DNA from: CAYJRR01 sp964372275 [NCBI: uncultured bacterium]
Lineage (GTDB): Bacteria > CAYJRR01
Assembly (NCBI GenBank): GCA_964372275.1
Contig: CAYJRR010000016.1
Span: 1 to 41,637, forward strand
Length of the DNA: 41,637 nt
Direction of reading: 5' to 3'
This document shows, in pieces, positions 10,250-17,999 of the stretch. Under the pieces are notes generated by a model. The model saw only the letters and a list, made by a program, of their open reading frames with translations, had not been told where the DNA came from and made no database searches. The position numbers and the translations under genes are program-made. The number at the start of each line of letters is the position of its first letter. The first letter of the stretch is position 1.

Positions 10250-12009
10250 CGACCACCGCGCCGCCGCCCCCGCCCGCGCGAAGGCGACGCCGCCTCCCGG
10301 GTCGCGCCGTCGTCGCGGCGCTCGTCGTGGCGGCGCTCGCGGCCTTCGTCGTCGTGCCGATCGCCGTGCTCCTCGGACGCAGCCTCGCCGAGGGGCCGGC
10401 CGTCTTTCTCGAGGCGCTGTCGAGCGAGGCGAACCGCCGCGCGCTGGCGAACACGTTCGTCTCCGGCGCCGGCGCCGCGGCGCTGGCGGCGCTGCTCGGG
10501 GCGCCGCTGGGCGCGGCGCTCGCCCGCTTGCCCCTCCGCGGGTCGCGGATCCTCGACGCGCTGCTGGTGCTGCCGATCGCCGTTCCGCCCTACGTCTGGG
10601 CGATGGCCTGGATCGCGCTCGCCTCGCCGCGGGCCGGATGGCTGAACCAGCTTGCCGCGGCAGTCGGAATCGGCGGCGGGACGGGAATCGCCGGAGCGGG
10701 CGTCGCGCCGCTCGACGTCTACGGGATGCCGGGGATCGTCTGGGTGCTCGGCACCTCGCTCTTCCCGCTCGTCCTGCTTCCGACCCGCGCCGCGCTTCAA
10801 TCGGCCGATCCGTCGTTGGAGGAGGCGGCCCGGATCGCGGGGGCCGGACCGGTGCGCGCGTTCGTGACCGGATCGCTGCCCCTGGCCTGGCCGGCCGCCG
10901 TCTCCGGCACGCTCCTCGCCTTCCTCGGGTCGATCTCGGCCTTCGGGGTGCCGTACCTGCTCGGCGTCGCGACCGAGCGGCCGGCGCTGGTCGCGACGAC
11001 GCGGATCTACCAGGCGATGGCCCTGGGGGCCGACGCCGACCTGCGGAGCGCAATCGCGCTGTGCGCGCTTTTGATGGCGCTCGGCGCCGCCGCGACGGTC
11101 GCCGCGGCGCGGCTCGGGCGCGCGCCCGCCGCCGCCGCGGGTGGGAAAGGACGCCGCGTGCATCCGCTCGAAGCGCCGGGATTGACGCGCGCGGCGACGC
11201 CGATTGCGTGGGGAATCGCCGCGGTGGCGGTGGTCCTTCCTTCGGCGGCGATCGTCCTGTCGGCCCTCACCCGCCGTTTCGGCCAGCCACCGCTCCCCGG
11301 GAACCTGACGCTTGCCCAGTTCACCACGGTGCTGGGCATGGAGGAGACCCGCCACGCGCTTGCGCGCAGCGCCTGGTTGGGAGTCGCCTCGGCGTCGACG
11401 ATCGTCGTCGTGGGGCTCGCGATCGCCTTCTTGCGGCGCGGCGACCGCTTTCGCGCGGGGACCGTCGCGCTGGCGCGGTTGGCCGAAGCGCCCTACGCCA
11501 TCCCGGGATCGGTGCTGGCGCTTGCGCTGCTGCTCGCCTTCTCGCAAGAGATCCGTTTCGTGCTGCTGGACCGGATGACGATCGCGATGAGCCTGGCCGG
11601 GACTCTCTGGATTCTGGGGATCGCCTACGTCCTGAAGTACCTCGCCTTCGGCGTCCGGGCGGCGGAGACCGCCGTCCGCGCCATCGACCCCGGCCTGGAA
11701 GAGGCGGCGCGGGTGGCCGGAAGCGGTCCGCTCCGCGCCTTCCTCGACGTGACGGTGCCGATCGCGCGTCCCGCCTTGATCGCGGGTTGGATCCTCGCCT
11801 TCCTGCCCGCCGCGACCGAGCTCACGATGAGCGTGCTGCTCGTCGGGCCGCGGACCGGCGTGCTCGGCACGGTGCTGTTCGAGCTGTCGAGCTACGCCGA
11901 TCCGCCGGCGGCCGCGGTGCTTGCCTGCGTCTGCCTCGCGCTCGTCGTCGCCGCGCAGCTCGCCGTTCGGCGACTCGATCCGGAACGGGATGCGAGGCTC
12001 GGACCGTGA
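10246..12009 (+). CDS. ABC transporter permease, fused double-domain
   Basis: The 587-residue protein has about 12 membrane segments arranged as two binding-protein-dependent permease domains in one chain, as in FbpB and ThiP. Each half carries the EAA loop that contacts the ATPase: EEAARIAGAGPVRAF near residue 200 and EEAARVAGSGPLRAF near 490. The start at 10246 overlaps the stop of the binding-protein gene by ATGA, and its stop overlaps the ATPase start by GTGA, so the three proteins should be made together. A Pro/Arg-rich cytosolic N-terminus precedes the first helix. The duplicated single-chain form supports the ferric-iron/thiamine/phosphonate subfamily. Confidence 0.92.
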   Translation: MTTTAPPPPPARRRRRLPGRAVVAALVVAALAAFVVVPIAVLLGRSLAEGPAVFLEALSSEANRRALANTFVSGAGAAALAALLGAPLGAALARLPLRGSRILDALLVLPIAVPPYVWAMAWIALASPRAGWLNQLAAAVGIGGGTGIAGAGVAPLDVYGMPGIVWVLGTSLFPLVLLPTRAALQSADPSLEEAARIAGAGPVRAFVTGSLPLAWPAAVSGTLLAFLGSISAFGVPYLLGVATERPALVATTRIYQAMALGADADLRSAIALCALLMALGAAATVAAARLGRAPAAAAGGKGRRVHPLEAPGLTRAATPIAWGIAAVAVVLPSAAIVLSALTRRFGQPPLPGNLTLAQFTTVLGMEETRHALARSAWLGVASASTIVVVGLAIAFLRRGDRFRAGTVALARLAEAPYAIPGSVLALALLLAFSQEIRFVLLDRMTIAMSLAGTLWILGIAYVLKYLAFGVRAAETAVRAIDPGLEEAARVAGSGPLRAFLDVTVPIARPALIAGWILAFLPAATELTMSVLLVGPRTGVLGTVLFELSSYADPPAAAVLACVCLALVVAAQLAVRRLDPERDARLGP

Positions 12010-12956
12010 GCGTCGAACTGGTCCAGGTTTCGAAGAGCTTCGGAGGTGCGCAGGTGCTGGCGCCGATGTCCCTCTCGATCCGGACGGGGGAGCTGCTCGC
12101 GCTGCTCGGTCCGTCGGGCTGCGGAAAGACGACGACGCTGCGCCTGATCGCGGGGCTGGAGCGGCCCGACGCCGGACGCGTGCTCGTCGGCGGAACGGAC
12201 CTGACCGCGGAGCCTCCCGAACGGCGTGGCCTGGGAATGGTGTTCCAGAGCTACGCCGTTTGGCCGCACCGATCCGTCGCGCAGAACGTCGGCTACCCGC
12301 TCGAGCGGAGCGGAGCGGGGCGCGCGGAGATCCTGGACCGGGTTCGCGAGGCGCTCGCGCTCGTCCACCTCGACGCGCTGGCTGAACGGCGTCCGCACCA
12401 GCTCTCCGGCGGCCAACTGCAGCGGGTGGCGCTCGCGCGGGCATTGGTGGCGCGGCCGCGGGTCCTGCTCCTCGACGAGCCGCTGTCGAACCTCGACGCC
12501 CTCCTGCGCGAGGAGATGCGGGCCGAGATCCGCGCCTTGCAGCGGCGGCTCTCGATCACGACCGTCCTGGTGACGCACGACCAGGCGGAGGCGCTGGCGA
12601 TTGCCGACCGGGTGGCGGTGCTCGACCGGGGCCGGATCGAACAGCTCGGGGAGCCGCAGGAGATCTACGACCGTCCGGCGACGCGATTCGTGGCCGAGTT
12701 CGTCGGGGGCGGAAACGTGATCGCCGCCGAGAACGGAGTGGGCGCGCTCGTGGTTCGTCCGGAAGAGGTCGTGCTCGACCCGGACGGCCGAGAGATGCGT
12801 CTGACCGAGAAGCTCTACCGGGGGGATCGCGTCGAAGCGCGGCTCGACTGGAACGGGGTCGCGCTGCGCGCCGTCTGGCCCGTCGCCGACGCCGCCGGCG
12901 CCTCGATCGGCGGGACGGTCCGGTGCTCGTTCCGCCGCACGCGCGAGGTCCCGTAG
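12006..12956 (+). CDS. ABC transporter ATP-binding protein (iron/polyamine type)
   Basis: The GTG at 12006 overlaps the permease stop. The 316-residue ATPase has Walker A GPSGCGKT (35-42), Q-loop Gln81, signature LSGGQ (133-137), Walker B LLLDEP (154-159) and H-loop His191. The last ~80 residues form a TOBE-like regulatory domain (VVRPEEVVL and RGDRVEARL), shorter than in sugar importers. It powers the importer encoded by the two preceding genes. Nothing appears truncated. The operon ends here and faces the cytochrome gene across a short GC-rich spacer. Confidence 0.93.
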   Translation: MSVELVQVSKSFGGAQVLAPMSLSIRTGELLALLGPSGCGKTTTLRLIAGLERPDAGRVLVGGTDLTAEPPERRGLGMVFQSYAVWPHRSVAQNVGYPLERSGAGRAEILDRVREALALVHLDALAERRPHQLSGGQLQRVALARALVARPRVLLLDEPLSNLDALLREEMRAEIRALQRRLSITTVLVTHDQAEALAIADRVAVLDRGRIEQLGEPQEIYDRPATRFVAEFVGGGNVIAAENGVGALVVRPEEVVLDPDGREMRLTEKLYRGDRVEARLDWNGVALRAVWPVADAAGASIGGTVRCSFRRTREVP

Positions 12957-12982
12957 AGGCGGGCGCGGACGACGACGGGATC

Positions 12983-13000
12983 GGCGCGCGCCCGCGCGCC
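12983..13000. terminator. GC-rich palindrome between convergent genes, possible bidirectional terminator
   Basis: GGCGCGCG-CC-CGCGCGCC is a perfect 18-base palindrome placed between the stops of the ABC ATPase (12956) and the cytochrome gene (13004). It could form a strong hairpin and end transcription from both sides. No T-run follows on either strand, so it is not a classical intrinsic terminator. Confidence 0.4.
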
Positions 13001-13003
13001 GTC

Positions 13004-14221
13004 TCATTGCCTCTCCGCCTCTTCCTGCACCCACGCCGCGAGCGCCTTCGCCTGCGTCTCGTCGAGGAGCGATTCGAAGGTCGGCATCTGCGTGTCGGGT
13101 CTGGTCCGCTCCGGATTGCGGATCCAGGCGGCGACCTCCTCGACCGGCTTTCCTACCGACGCGCGGATCTTGTCGCGGAACGGCGCTCCTCGCGCGTGGC
13201 AGGTGGTGCAGCCGAGCTTCGCGAACAGCTCCTCGGGCTTGGCGTCGGGGGCCGGTCCCGGCTCGCGTGGCCCGGCCTCTCCGATCCGGTTCGCCTTCGC
13301 CGACGGCGCCACGCCGGTCAAGTAGGCGTAGATCGCCGCCATCTCCACGTCGTCGATCCGCCGCCAGCGCGGCATCGGCGGTCGCACCAGCCGCCCCTCG
13401 CGGTCGACCCCCTCCCGCATCGCGCGCGCGAACTGCTCGAGCGTGTAGCCCTTCAGCCCCTGCTCGGAGAAGGTGATGTTGGTGGAGAAGATCGACGGCC
13501 CCGACGGCAGGGCGAGCTCGAACCCGCCGCCGTAGGCGTCGGGCCCGCGGACCTTCGCCGGCTTGAATCCGGCGGTGTGGCATTCGCCGCAGTGGTAGAC
13601 CTCCTCGACGCGGTAGCGCCCGTAGTCCACCGTCGGTCCCGGCGGCGGCGCCTCGATCCGGACCGCCGCCGCCGCGGGATCCGGGGGCAGGTTCATCGTC
13701 TGGATCAGACGTCCGGCGCGGGAGAGCGCCGGGCGCGGCGACGCCTTTTCGTCGTGCACGAAGAACGGATGATCGCTCCTCAGGAAGCCGATCACCGCCG
13801 CCACGTCGGCGTCCGCCATCCCGCCGTACCGCGGCATCGGCATCCGGAGCACCGTCCCGTCCCGGCGCACGCCGGCGCGGAGCGCGCGCGCCAGCTCCTC
13901 GTCGCGCCACGTCCCGATCCCGTTCTGGTAGTGCTTGGTGAGGTTCGCGGTGTGGATCTTCCCGAGGAAGGCCGGCACCTCGGGCATGGGACGTCCCGAC
14001 GCGCGGCCGGTCTCGGGATCGACGTGGCAGTCGGCGCAGACCTGCACGAAGATCCGCTCCCCTCGTGCCAGCGACTCCGGATCGGAGGCGGCGCGGATCG
14101 CCGGGAACGGGACGTCGAAGGTCCGCGTCACGAAGCGGTCGGCATGGCGGAACAGCAGGAGGAACGCGGCCGCGATCAGGACGACGACGGAGGCGGCCGC
14201 GAGGAAGAGCTTCTTGCGCAT
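13004..14221 (-). CDS. Triheme c-type cytochrome, membrane-anchored
   Basis: This 405-residue protein has an uncleaved-looking N-terminal membrane helix (about 5-24) and three class-I-like cytochrome c domains. The heme sites are CADCH (62-66), CGECH (211-215) and CTTCH (338-342), about 130-150 residues apart. Likely methionine ligands sit in RMPMPRYGG, RPPMPRWRR and TQMPTFES. Domain spacing resembles the triheme cytochrome subunits of membrane dehydrogenases, although no dehydrogenase gene lies beside it. It should carry electrons in the periplasm toward an oxidase. It is convergent with the ABC importer and divergent from the next small secreted protein. Confidence 0.9.
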   Translation of the reverse strand: MRKKLFLAAASVVVLIAAAFLLLFRHADRFVTRTFDVPFPAIRAASDPESLARGERIFVQVCADCHVDPETGRASGRPMPEVPAFLGKIHTANLTKHYQNGIGTWRDEELARALRAGVRRDGTVLRMPMPRYGGMADADVAAVIGFLRSDHPFFVHDEKASPRPALSRAGRLIQTMNLPPDPAAAAVRIEAPPPGPTVDYGRYRVEEVYHCGECHTAGFKPAKVRGPDAYGGGFELALPSGPSIFSTNITFSEQGLKGYTLEQFARAMREGVDREGRLVRPPMPRWRRIDDVEMAAIYAYLTGVAPSAKANRIGEAGPREPGPAPDAKPEELFAKLGCTTCHARGAPFRDKIRASVGKPVEEVAAWIRNPERTRPDTQMPTFESLLDETQAKALAAWVQEEAERQ

Positions 14222-14317
14222 GCGGCGTCGTTACGCCCCGCTGCCTCCGCGGTCAAGCGCCGGCGCTTGTCATCGCCGCGGGATTCGTTGGATGCTGCGA
14301 CCGCGAAAGGAACCCCG

Positions 14318-14947
14318 ATGAAATCGATCGCCGCTTGCGCCTCGCTGGCCCTCCTCGTCCCTTCGATCGCCTCCGCCGACGACGTCACCGACGCGATCAA
14401 CTCCGGTCTCGCCGCCTACAAGGCGGGGAACTACTCGGAGGCCGCCTCCGATCTCGAGATGGCCGTCCAGAACATCCGCCAGAAGCAGGCGGAGGGGCTG
14501 AAGACCGTCTTTCCGAAGCCACCGGCGGGATGGACCGCCGGCGAGGCCGAGATCGCCTCGGCCGGGATGGCGATGCTCGGCGGCGGGATCGCTGCCAAGC
14601 GGACCTACACCGGAAAACCGGTTCCGGTCGATCCGAAGGACCCCGACGCCGGCACGCAGGCCCCGGAGGTGGAGATGAGCATCGCCGGCGAAAGCCCGAT
14701 GCTGAGCGGAATGTTGATGATGATCTCCAACCCCGCCTTCGCCGGCGCCTCGGGCGGAAAGGTGATCAAGATCGGCTCCTACAAGGCGATGGTGAAGAAG
14801 GACGGCGACTCGGCGGAGCTGTCGCTGATCGTGGCGAACAAGCTGCTGGTGACGGTCAACGGCAACGACGGCGCGACCGAGAGCGACGTCACCAACCTCG
14901 CCAAGGCGATCGACTTCGCCAAGCTGGAGAAGTTCGCGCAGCCCTGA
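14318..14947 (+). CDS. Small secreted protein of unknown function
   Basis: The 209-residue product is not recognised. The ATG at 14318 follows an AAAGG ribosome site at 14306. A signal peptide (1-20, ending SIASAD) is followed by a short helical segment with a TPR-like pattern (INSGLAAYKAGNYSEAASDLEMAVQ, residues about 25-49). A beta-rich part follows with VEMSIAGESPMLSGM and a KAMVKKDGDSAELSLIV motif. It is probably periplasmic. The C-terminus (AKAIDFAKLEKFAQP) resembles the ends of proteins whose folding measures or binds a ligand, but no function can be assigned. It is convergent with the baeRF gene. Confidence 0.8.
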   Translation: MKSIAACASLALLVPSIASADDVTDAINSGLAAYKAGNYSEAASDLEMAVQNIRQKQAEGLKTVFPKPPAGWTAGEAEIASAGMAMLGGGIAAKRTYTGKPVPVDPKDPDAGTQAPEVEMSIAGESPMLSGMLMMISNPAFAGASGGKVIKIGSYKAMVKKDGDSAELSLIVANKLLVTVNGNDGATESDVTNLAKAIDFAKLEKFAQP

Positions 14948-14975
14948 CGGGGCGGGCGCGGATCGACGGTCGCCA

Positions 14976-16115
14976 TCAGTAGCGGTATCGCGCCGCGAGC
15001 GGTGCGCCGTAGGGCATCCGTCCCGGTGGGAGGACGGCCACCTCCGCGCCGTGGATCCAGGCCATCTCGGCCACGTCGTCGAGGACGTCGGCCGCGTCGG
15101 ACGCTCCGGCGGGGTCGATCTCGACCGCACCGGTCGCGCGGTCGAGCCGTCCCGCGAGGCGTCGCCCCTCCGCCACCAGGAGGGCCCAGACGCGTCCCTG
15201 GCGCGCGGCGGCGGCGATCTCGCGCAGGTCGATGCTCCCGCGGCCGACGCCGATCGCGTTTTCGGTCGTGCGCTGGAGCTCCGCATCGCGCTCCGCGTAG
15301 TGCTCCCGGACGATCGGCCAGGCGCGCCGGTGGAGCGTCTTGCGGTCCCAGTGGTCGGCGTTGCCGTCGACCCCGTGCTCGAGCAGCCGGGGACTCCGGC
15401 AGGCCGCCCGGTAGAGGGCGCGGTAGTAGGGGACGCACGCCAGGACGAGAGGACCCGGTTCGCCGCGCAGCCGGCGCGCGACCGGCTCGTCGATCCGACG
15501 GAAGGCGCGCTCCAGCTCGCGCTTGCGCTCGAGCGCCTCCGGTCCCCCCTGCCCGCCCATCACCGGCGCCTGCCCGCCGCCGCGGAATCCGGCGTGGAAG
15601 GTCGAATCGTCGACCCACTCCTCGTCGCCGATGACGTCGCGCAACCGCGCCGGAAGCCCCTCGACCTCGAGCGGCTCCAGCCCGGATGCGGATCCGGCGT
15701 GGAGGACGATCGCGTTCCCCGACAACGCGAGCACGAAGAACGGGCGATGCCGCGCCAGCGCGCGGAAGAGCGGCTTGGTGTGGAAGCTGTCGCCGATCAC
15801 CACCCTCTCCGTGACCGCGACCGGGAGTCGCGTGACGCGGAAGGTCGAGGGCGAACGGAACAATGCCAGCCCCCGACCCGCGCCCGGCGCGCGCCAGAAC
15901 CCCGCCCCCGGGAGAGCCGAGATCGGTTCGAGCAGACGCGCGACCTCGCGCGCCGGGAGGCGTTCGCGCAGAAGCGCCTCCGCGCGCCCGACCAGGTTCT
16001 TGAAGCGGATCGGATCCTCCTCGGCGTCCGGGAAGCCGGCGTGCGTCGGGAGGTAGATCGAAAGACAGGGCTCGGCCTGCGGCTGGAGCAGGACCGTCAG
16101 GTCTTCCACGAGCAT
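14976..16115 (-). CDS. Bacterial eRF1-like (baeRF) family protein
   Basis: The 379-residue protein opens with EDLTVLLQPQAEPCLSIYLPTHAG and continues with DPIRFKNLVGRAEALL, both characteristic of bacterial homologues of archaeo-eukaryotic release factor 1 (baeRF families, DUF1/2/3-type fold). The middle domain has RPFFVLALSGNAIVLHAG, and the C-terminal domain carries VWALLVAEGRRLAGRLD and EVAVLPPGRMPYGAPLAARYRY. I see no GGQ motif of the kind that triggers peptide release in eRF1, so canonical release is unlikely. A role in ribosome rescue or hibernation is inferred from the family. It lies upstream of no obvious partner; the next minus-strand gene is an aminotransferase 94 bases away. Confidence 0.75.
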   Translation of the reverse strand: MLVEDLTVLLQPQAEPCLSIYLPTHAGFPDAEEDPIRFKNLVGRAEALLRERLPAREVARLLEPISALPGAGFWRAPGAGRGLALFRSPSTFRVTRLPVAVTERVVIGDSFHTKPLFRALARHRPFFVLALSGNAIVLHAGSASGLEPLEVEGLPARLRDVIGDEEWVDDSTFHAGFRGGGQAPVMGGQGGPEALERKRELERAFRRIDEPVARRLRGEPGPLVLACVPYYRALYRAACRSPRLLEHGVDGNADHWDRKTLHRRAWPIVREHYAERDAELQRTTENAIGVGRGSIDLREIAAAARQGRVWALLVAEGRRLAGRLDRATGAVEIDPAGASDAADVLDDVAEMAWIHGAEVAVLPPGRMPYGAPLAARYRY

Positions 16116-16209
16116 CTACCGGGACAAAGGGGATCGAACGGCGCCGCCGCCAGCGAACGCGCGCGATCGGCGGCCGGGCGCGCGCGGCGGCGGCCGGCCG
16201 GATCGCAGA

Positions 16210-17412
16210 TCAGGGCGGCGGTTCCGCGTTCCGCCGGACGAGCCGGACCAGGCGCGCGATCCCGTCGTCGAACGCGGCGGGCGTCGGGAGCAGGCTCACG
16301 ACGAGGTGGCCCGGCTCGGCGAAGTCGAAAAAGCCGCCGGGCTGCGCGTGAACCCCCTCCTCGTCTACGAGCGCCACCGTCCACGCTTCGTCCGAAAACA
16401 GCCGCGGAACGCGCAGCACCGCGTACCAGCCGCCCTCGATCGCCAGCGCGCTCACCGGCGTGCCGCGCAGGCGCTCGCGCAGCGCCGCCGCGTTTCGCGC
16501 CAGGCGCGCGCGGACGGGGCCTTGGACCTCGTCGCGCGCGGCGAGAAGGCGGGGGGCGGCGAGCTGGACCGGCGTCGAGACCGAGAGGAAGGTGTCGGCG
16601 ACGATCTCCAACCGGGCGCGCGCCTCCTCCGCCGCGTCGGGGGGCCCGCCGATCCGGATCCAGCCGAGCTTGAGCTGCGGCGCGGCGAGCACCTTGGAGA
16701 GGCCGCTCAGGACGAAGGTGAGCGCGGCCGGCGACCCGGCGGCGAAGGTGCCGACGCGCTCCGCGTCCGGGGCGAACGCGTAGTCGGAGAAGACTTCGTC
16801 CGCGACGATCGCCACGTCGTGGCGCGCGCAGAGCGACTCGAGCGCCTCCCGTTCGGCGCGCGTCACGAAGGCCCCCGTCGGATTTCCCGGGTTCACCACC
16901 ACAAGCAGCCGCACCGGAGGGCCCGGCGCGCGCATCGCCGCCTCGACCGACGGCAGGTCGATCCGCCACGCCCCGGCGTCGCTCCGCAGAGCGTAGCCCG
17001 CGACCGAGATCCGCTCCAGGCGGCCGATGAAGTCGAAGAGCGGATAGCCGGGACACGGGGTGAGGACGCGATCGCCGGGATCACAGAGGAGCTTGAAGAG
17101 GAAGGCGTAGGCCTCGCTCGTGCTCGCCGTCAGCACGATCGAGCCCGGGTCGACGACCGCACCGCGCGCGGCGTAGTCGCGCGCCACCGCCTCGCGCGCG
17201 GAGGCGATTCCCTGCGGGTGCGGCTCGTAGCGTTCGATCCCCGGCGCGGCCAGGGCCTCGCGCAGCCGCTCGAAAGGGAGTCCGAGCCCGACGCGCGTCG
17301 GGTTCGATTCGACCAGGTCGATCAGCGGCAACCCCGCCGCGCGCCGCCGCTCCAACGCGACGGCCAGCGCGTTTTGGTCCCGCGCCCACCCGGTCGCGGC
17401 GGAGAAGGTCAC
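16210..17412 (-). CDS. PLP-dependent aminotransferase, fold type I
   Basis: The GTG at 17412 overlaps the stop of the upstream gene (GTGA) and gives 400 residues, typical of class I/II aminotransferases. Key sites are NPGNPTG (174-180), Asp205 and Tyr211 in VADEVFSDY, and the PLP lysine Lys240 in SGLSKVLAAPQLKLGWI. The opening segment LPLIDLVESNPTRVGL is typical of the aspartate/alanine aminotransferase-like group. It should transfer an amino group between an amino acid and a 2-oxo acid; the substrate cannot be read. Translation is probably coupled to the gamma-glutamylcyclotransferase-like gene before it, which hints at a shared pathway for a modified amino acid. Confidence 0.9.
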   Translation of the reverse strand: MTFSAATGWARDQNALAVALERRRAAGLPLIDLVESNPTRVGLGLPFERLREALAAPGIERYEPHPQGIASAREAVARDYAARGAVVDPGSIVLTASTSEAYAFLFKLLCDPGDRVLTPCPGYPLFDFIGRLERISVAGYALRSDAGAWRIDLPSVEAAMRAPGPPVRLLVVVNPGNPTGAFVTRAEREALESLCARHDVAIVADEVFSDYAFAPDAERVGTFAAGSPAALTFVLSGLSKVLAAPQLKLGWIRIGGPPDAAEEARARLEIVADTFLSVSTPVQLAAPRLLAARDEVQGPVRARLARNAAALRERLRGTPVSALAIEGGWYAVLRVPRLFSDEAWTVALVDEEGVHAQPGGFFDFAEPGHLVVSLLPTPAAFDDGIARLVRLVRRNAEPPP

Positions 17413-17954
17413 CCCGCCGCCTCGAGCCGCGCAATCCACTCCGCCGACAGTCCGCGTTCGCGCGAACCGCGAAGCAGCGTCTCGAGGAAGCGCGGCGCCG
17501 GCCGCCCCTCCGGAACAGTCCGGGACGCGGCCGCCACGTAGTAGTGGCACTCGACCGGCGACCGATGCGCCTGCGCCCCGGCCGCCGCGACCGTCCCGAG
17601 GGGCGACGCGGGACCACGCCGTTCCTCGAACAGTCCGCTGAGAACCCCCTCCTTGTGCCGCACCAGCCCCAGCGCCTCCGCCGGCAAGGGGAGCGCGATC
17701 CCTTCGACGTGCGACGCCGGATCGTCGACCAGACTGCCGACCAGCCCTCCCCAGAAGTTCGACCGCACGTTGAAGACGAGCCGCTTTCCGTCCATTCGCG
17801 CCGCCCATGCGCGCGAGAGATCGGGCGCGCGATACCCGTGTTCCGCGCACCATCCGGCGAACGCCGCGCCGTCGAGCGACGACCCGTAGACGAACCAGTG
17901 GAGCGCCCCCTCGGCGGTCGCCTGCGGAGCGGTGAAGAGCGGTAGCTTCGCCAT
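17409..17954 (-). CDS. Gamma-glutamylcyclotransferase-like protein
   Basis: The 181-residue product has the fold signature WFVYGSSLDGAAF (residues 20-32; YGSxL is the substrate-binding loop) and a candidate catalytic glutamate, Glu102, in RHKEGVLSG. Both features match the gamma-glutamylcyclotransferase/AIG2 family, which releases 5-oxoproline from gamma-glutamyl amines or amino acids. FNVRSNFWGGLVGSLVDDP is likewise typical of family members. The start at 17954 has an extended -10-like element 8 bases upstream and no ribosome site. It precedes and overlaps the aminotransferase gene. The promoter region is shared with divergent pilT, whose start is 45 bases away. Confidence 0.75.
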   Translation of the reverse strand: MAKLPLFTAPQATAEGALHWFVYGSSLDGAAFAGWCAEHGYRAPDLSRAWAARMDGKRLVFNVRSNFWGGLVGSLVDDPASHVEGIALPLPAEALGLVRHKEGVLSGLFEERRGPASPLGTVAAAGAQAHRSPVECHYYVAAASRTVPEGRPAPRFLETLLRGSRERGLSAEWIARLEAAG

Positions 17955-17962
17955 GGCGGGGT

Positions 17963-17971
17963 CTTGTAGCA
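17963..17971 (-). promoter_or_regulatory. Extended -10-like element, overlapping a divergent -10-like site
   Basis: On the minus strand TGC followed by TACAAG ends 8 bases before the ATG at 17954. On the plus strand the same bases contain TAGCAT (17967-17972), a -10-like hexamer that points toward pilT. The two would compete for the same DNA. Confidence 0.35.
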
Positions 17972-17999
17972 TGGCGCTCCAGCCCAAGCGGAGTCGACC

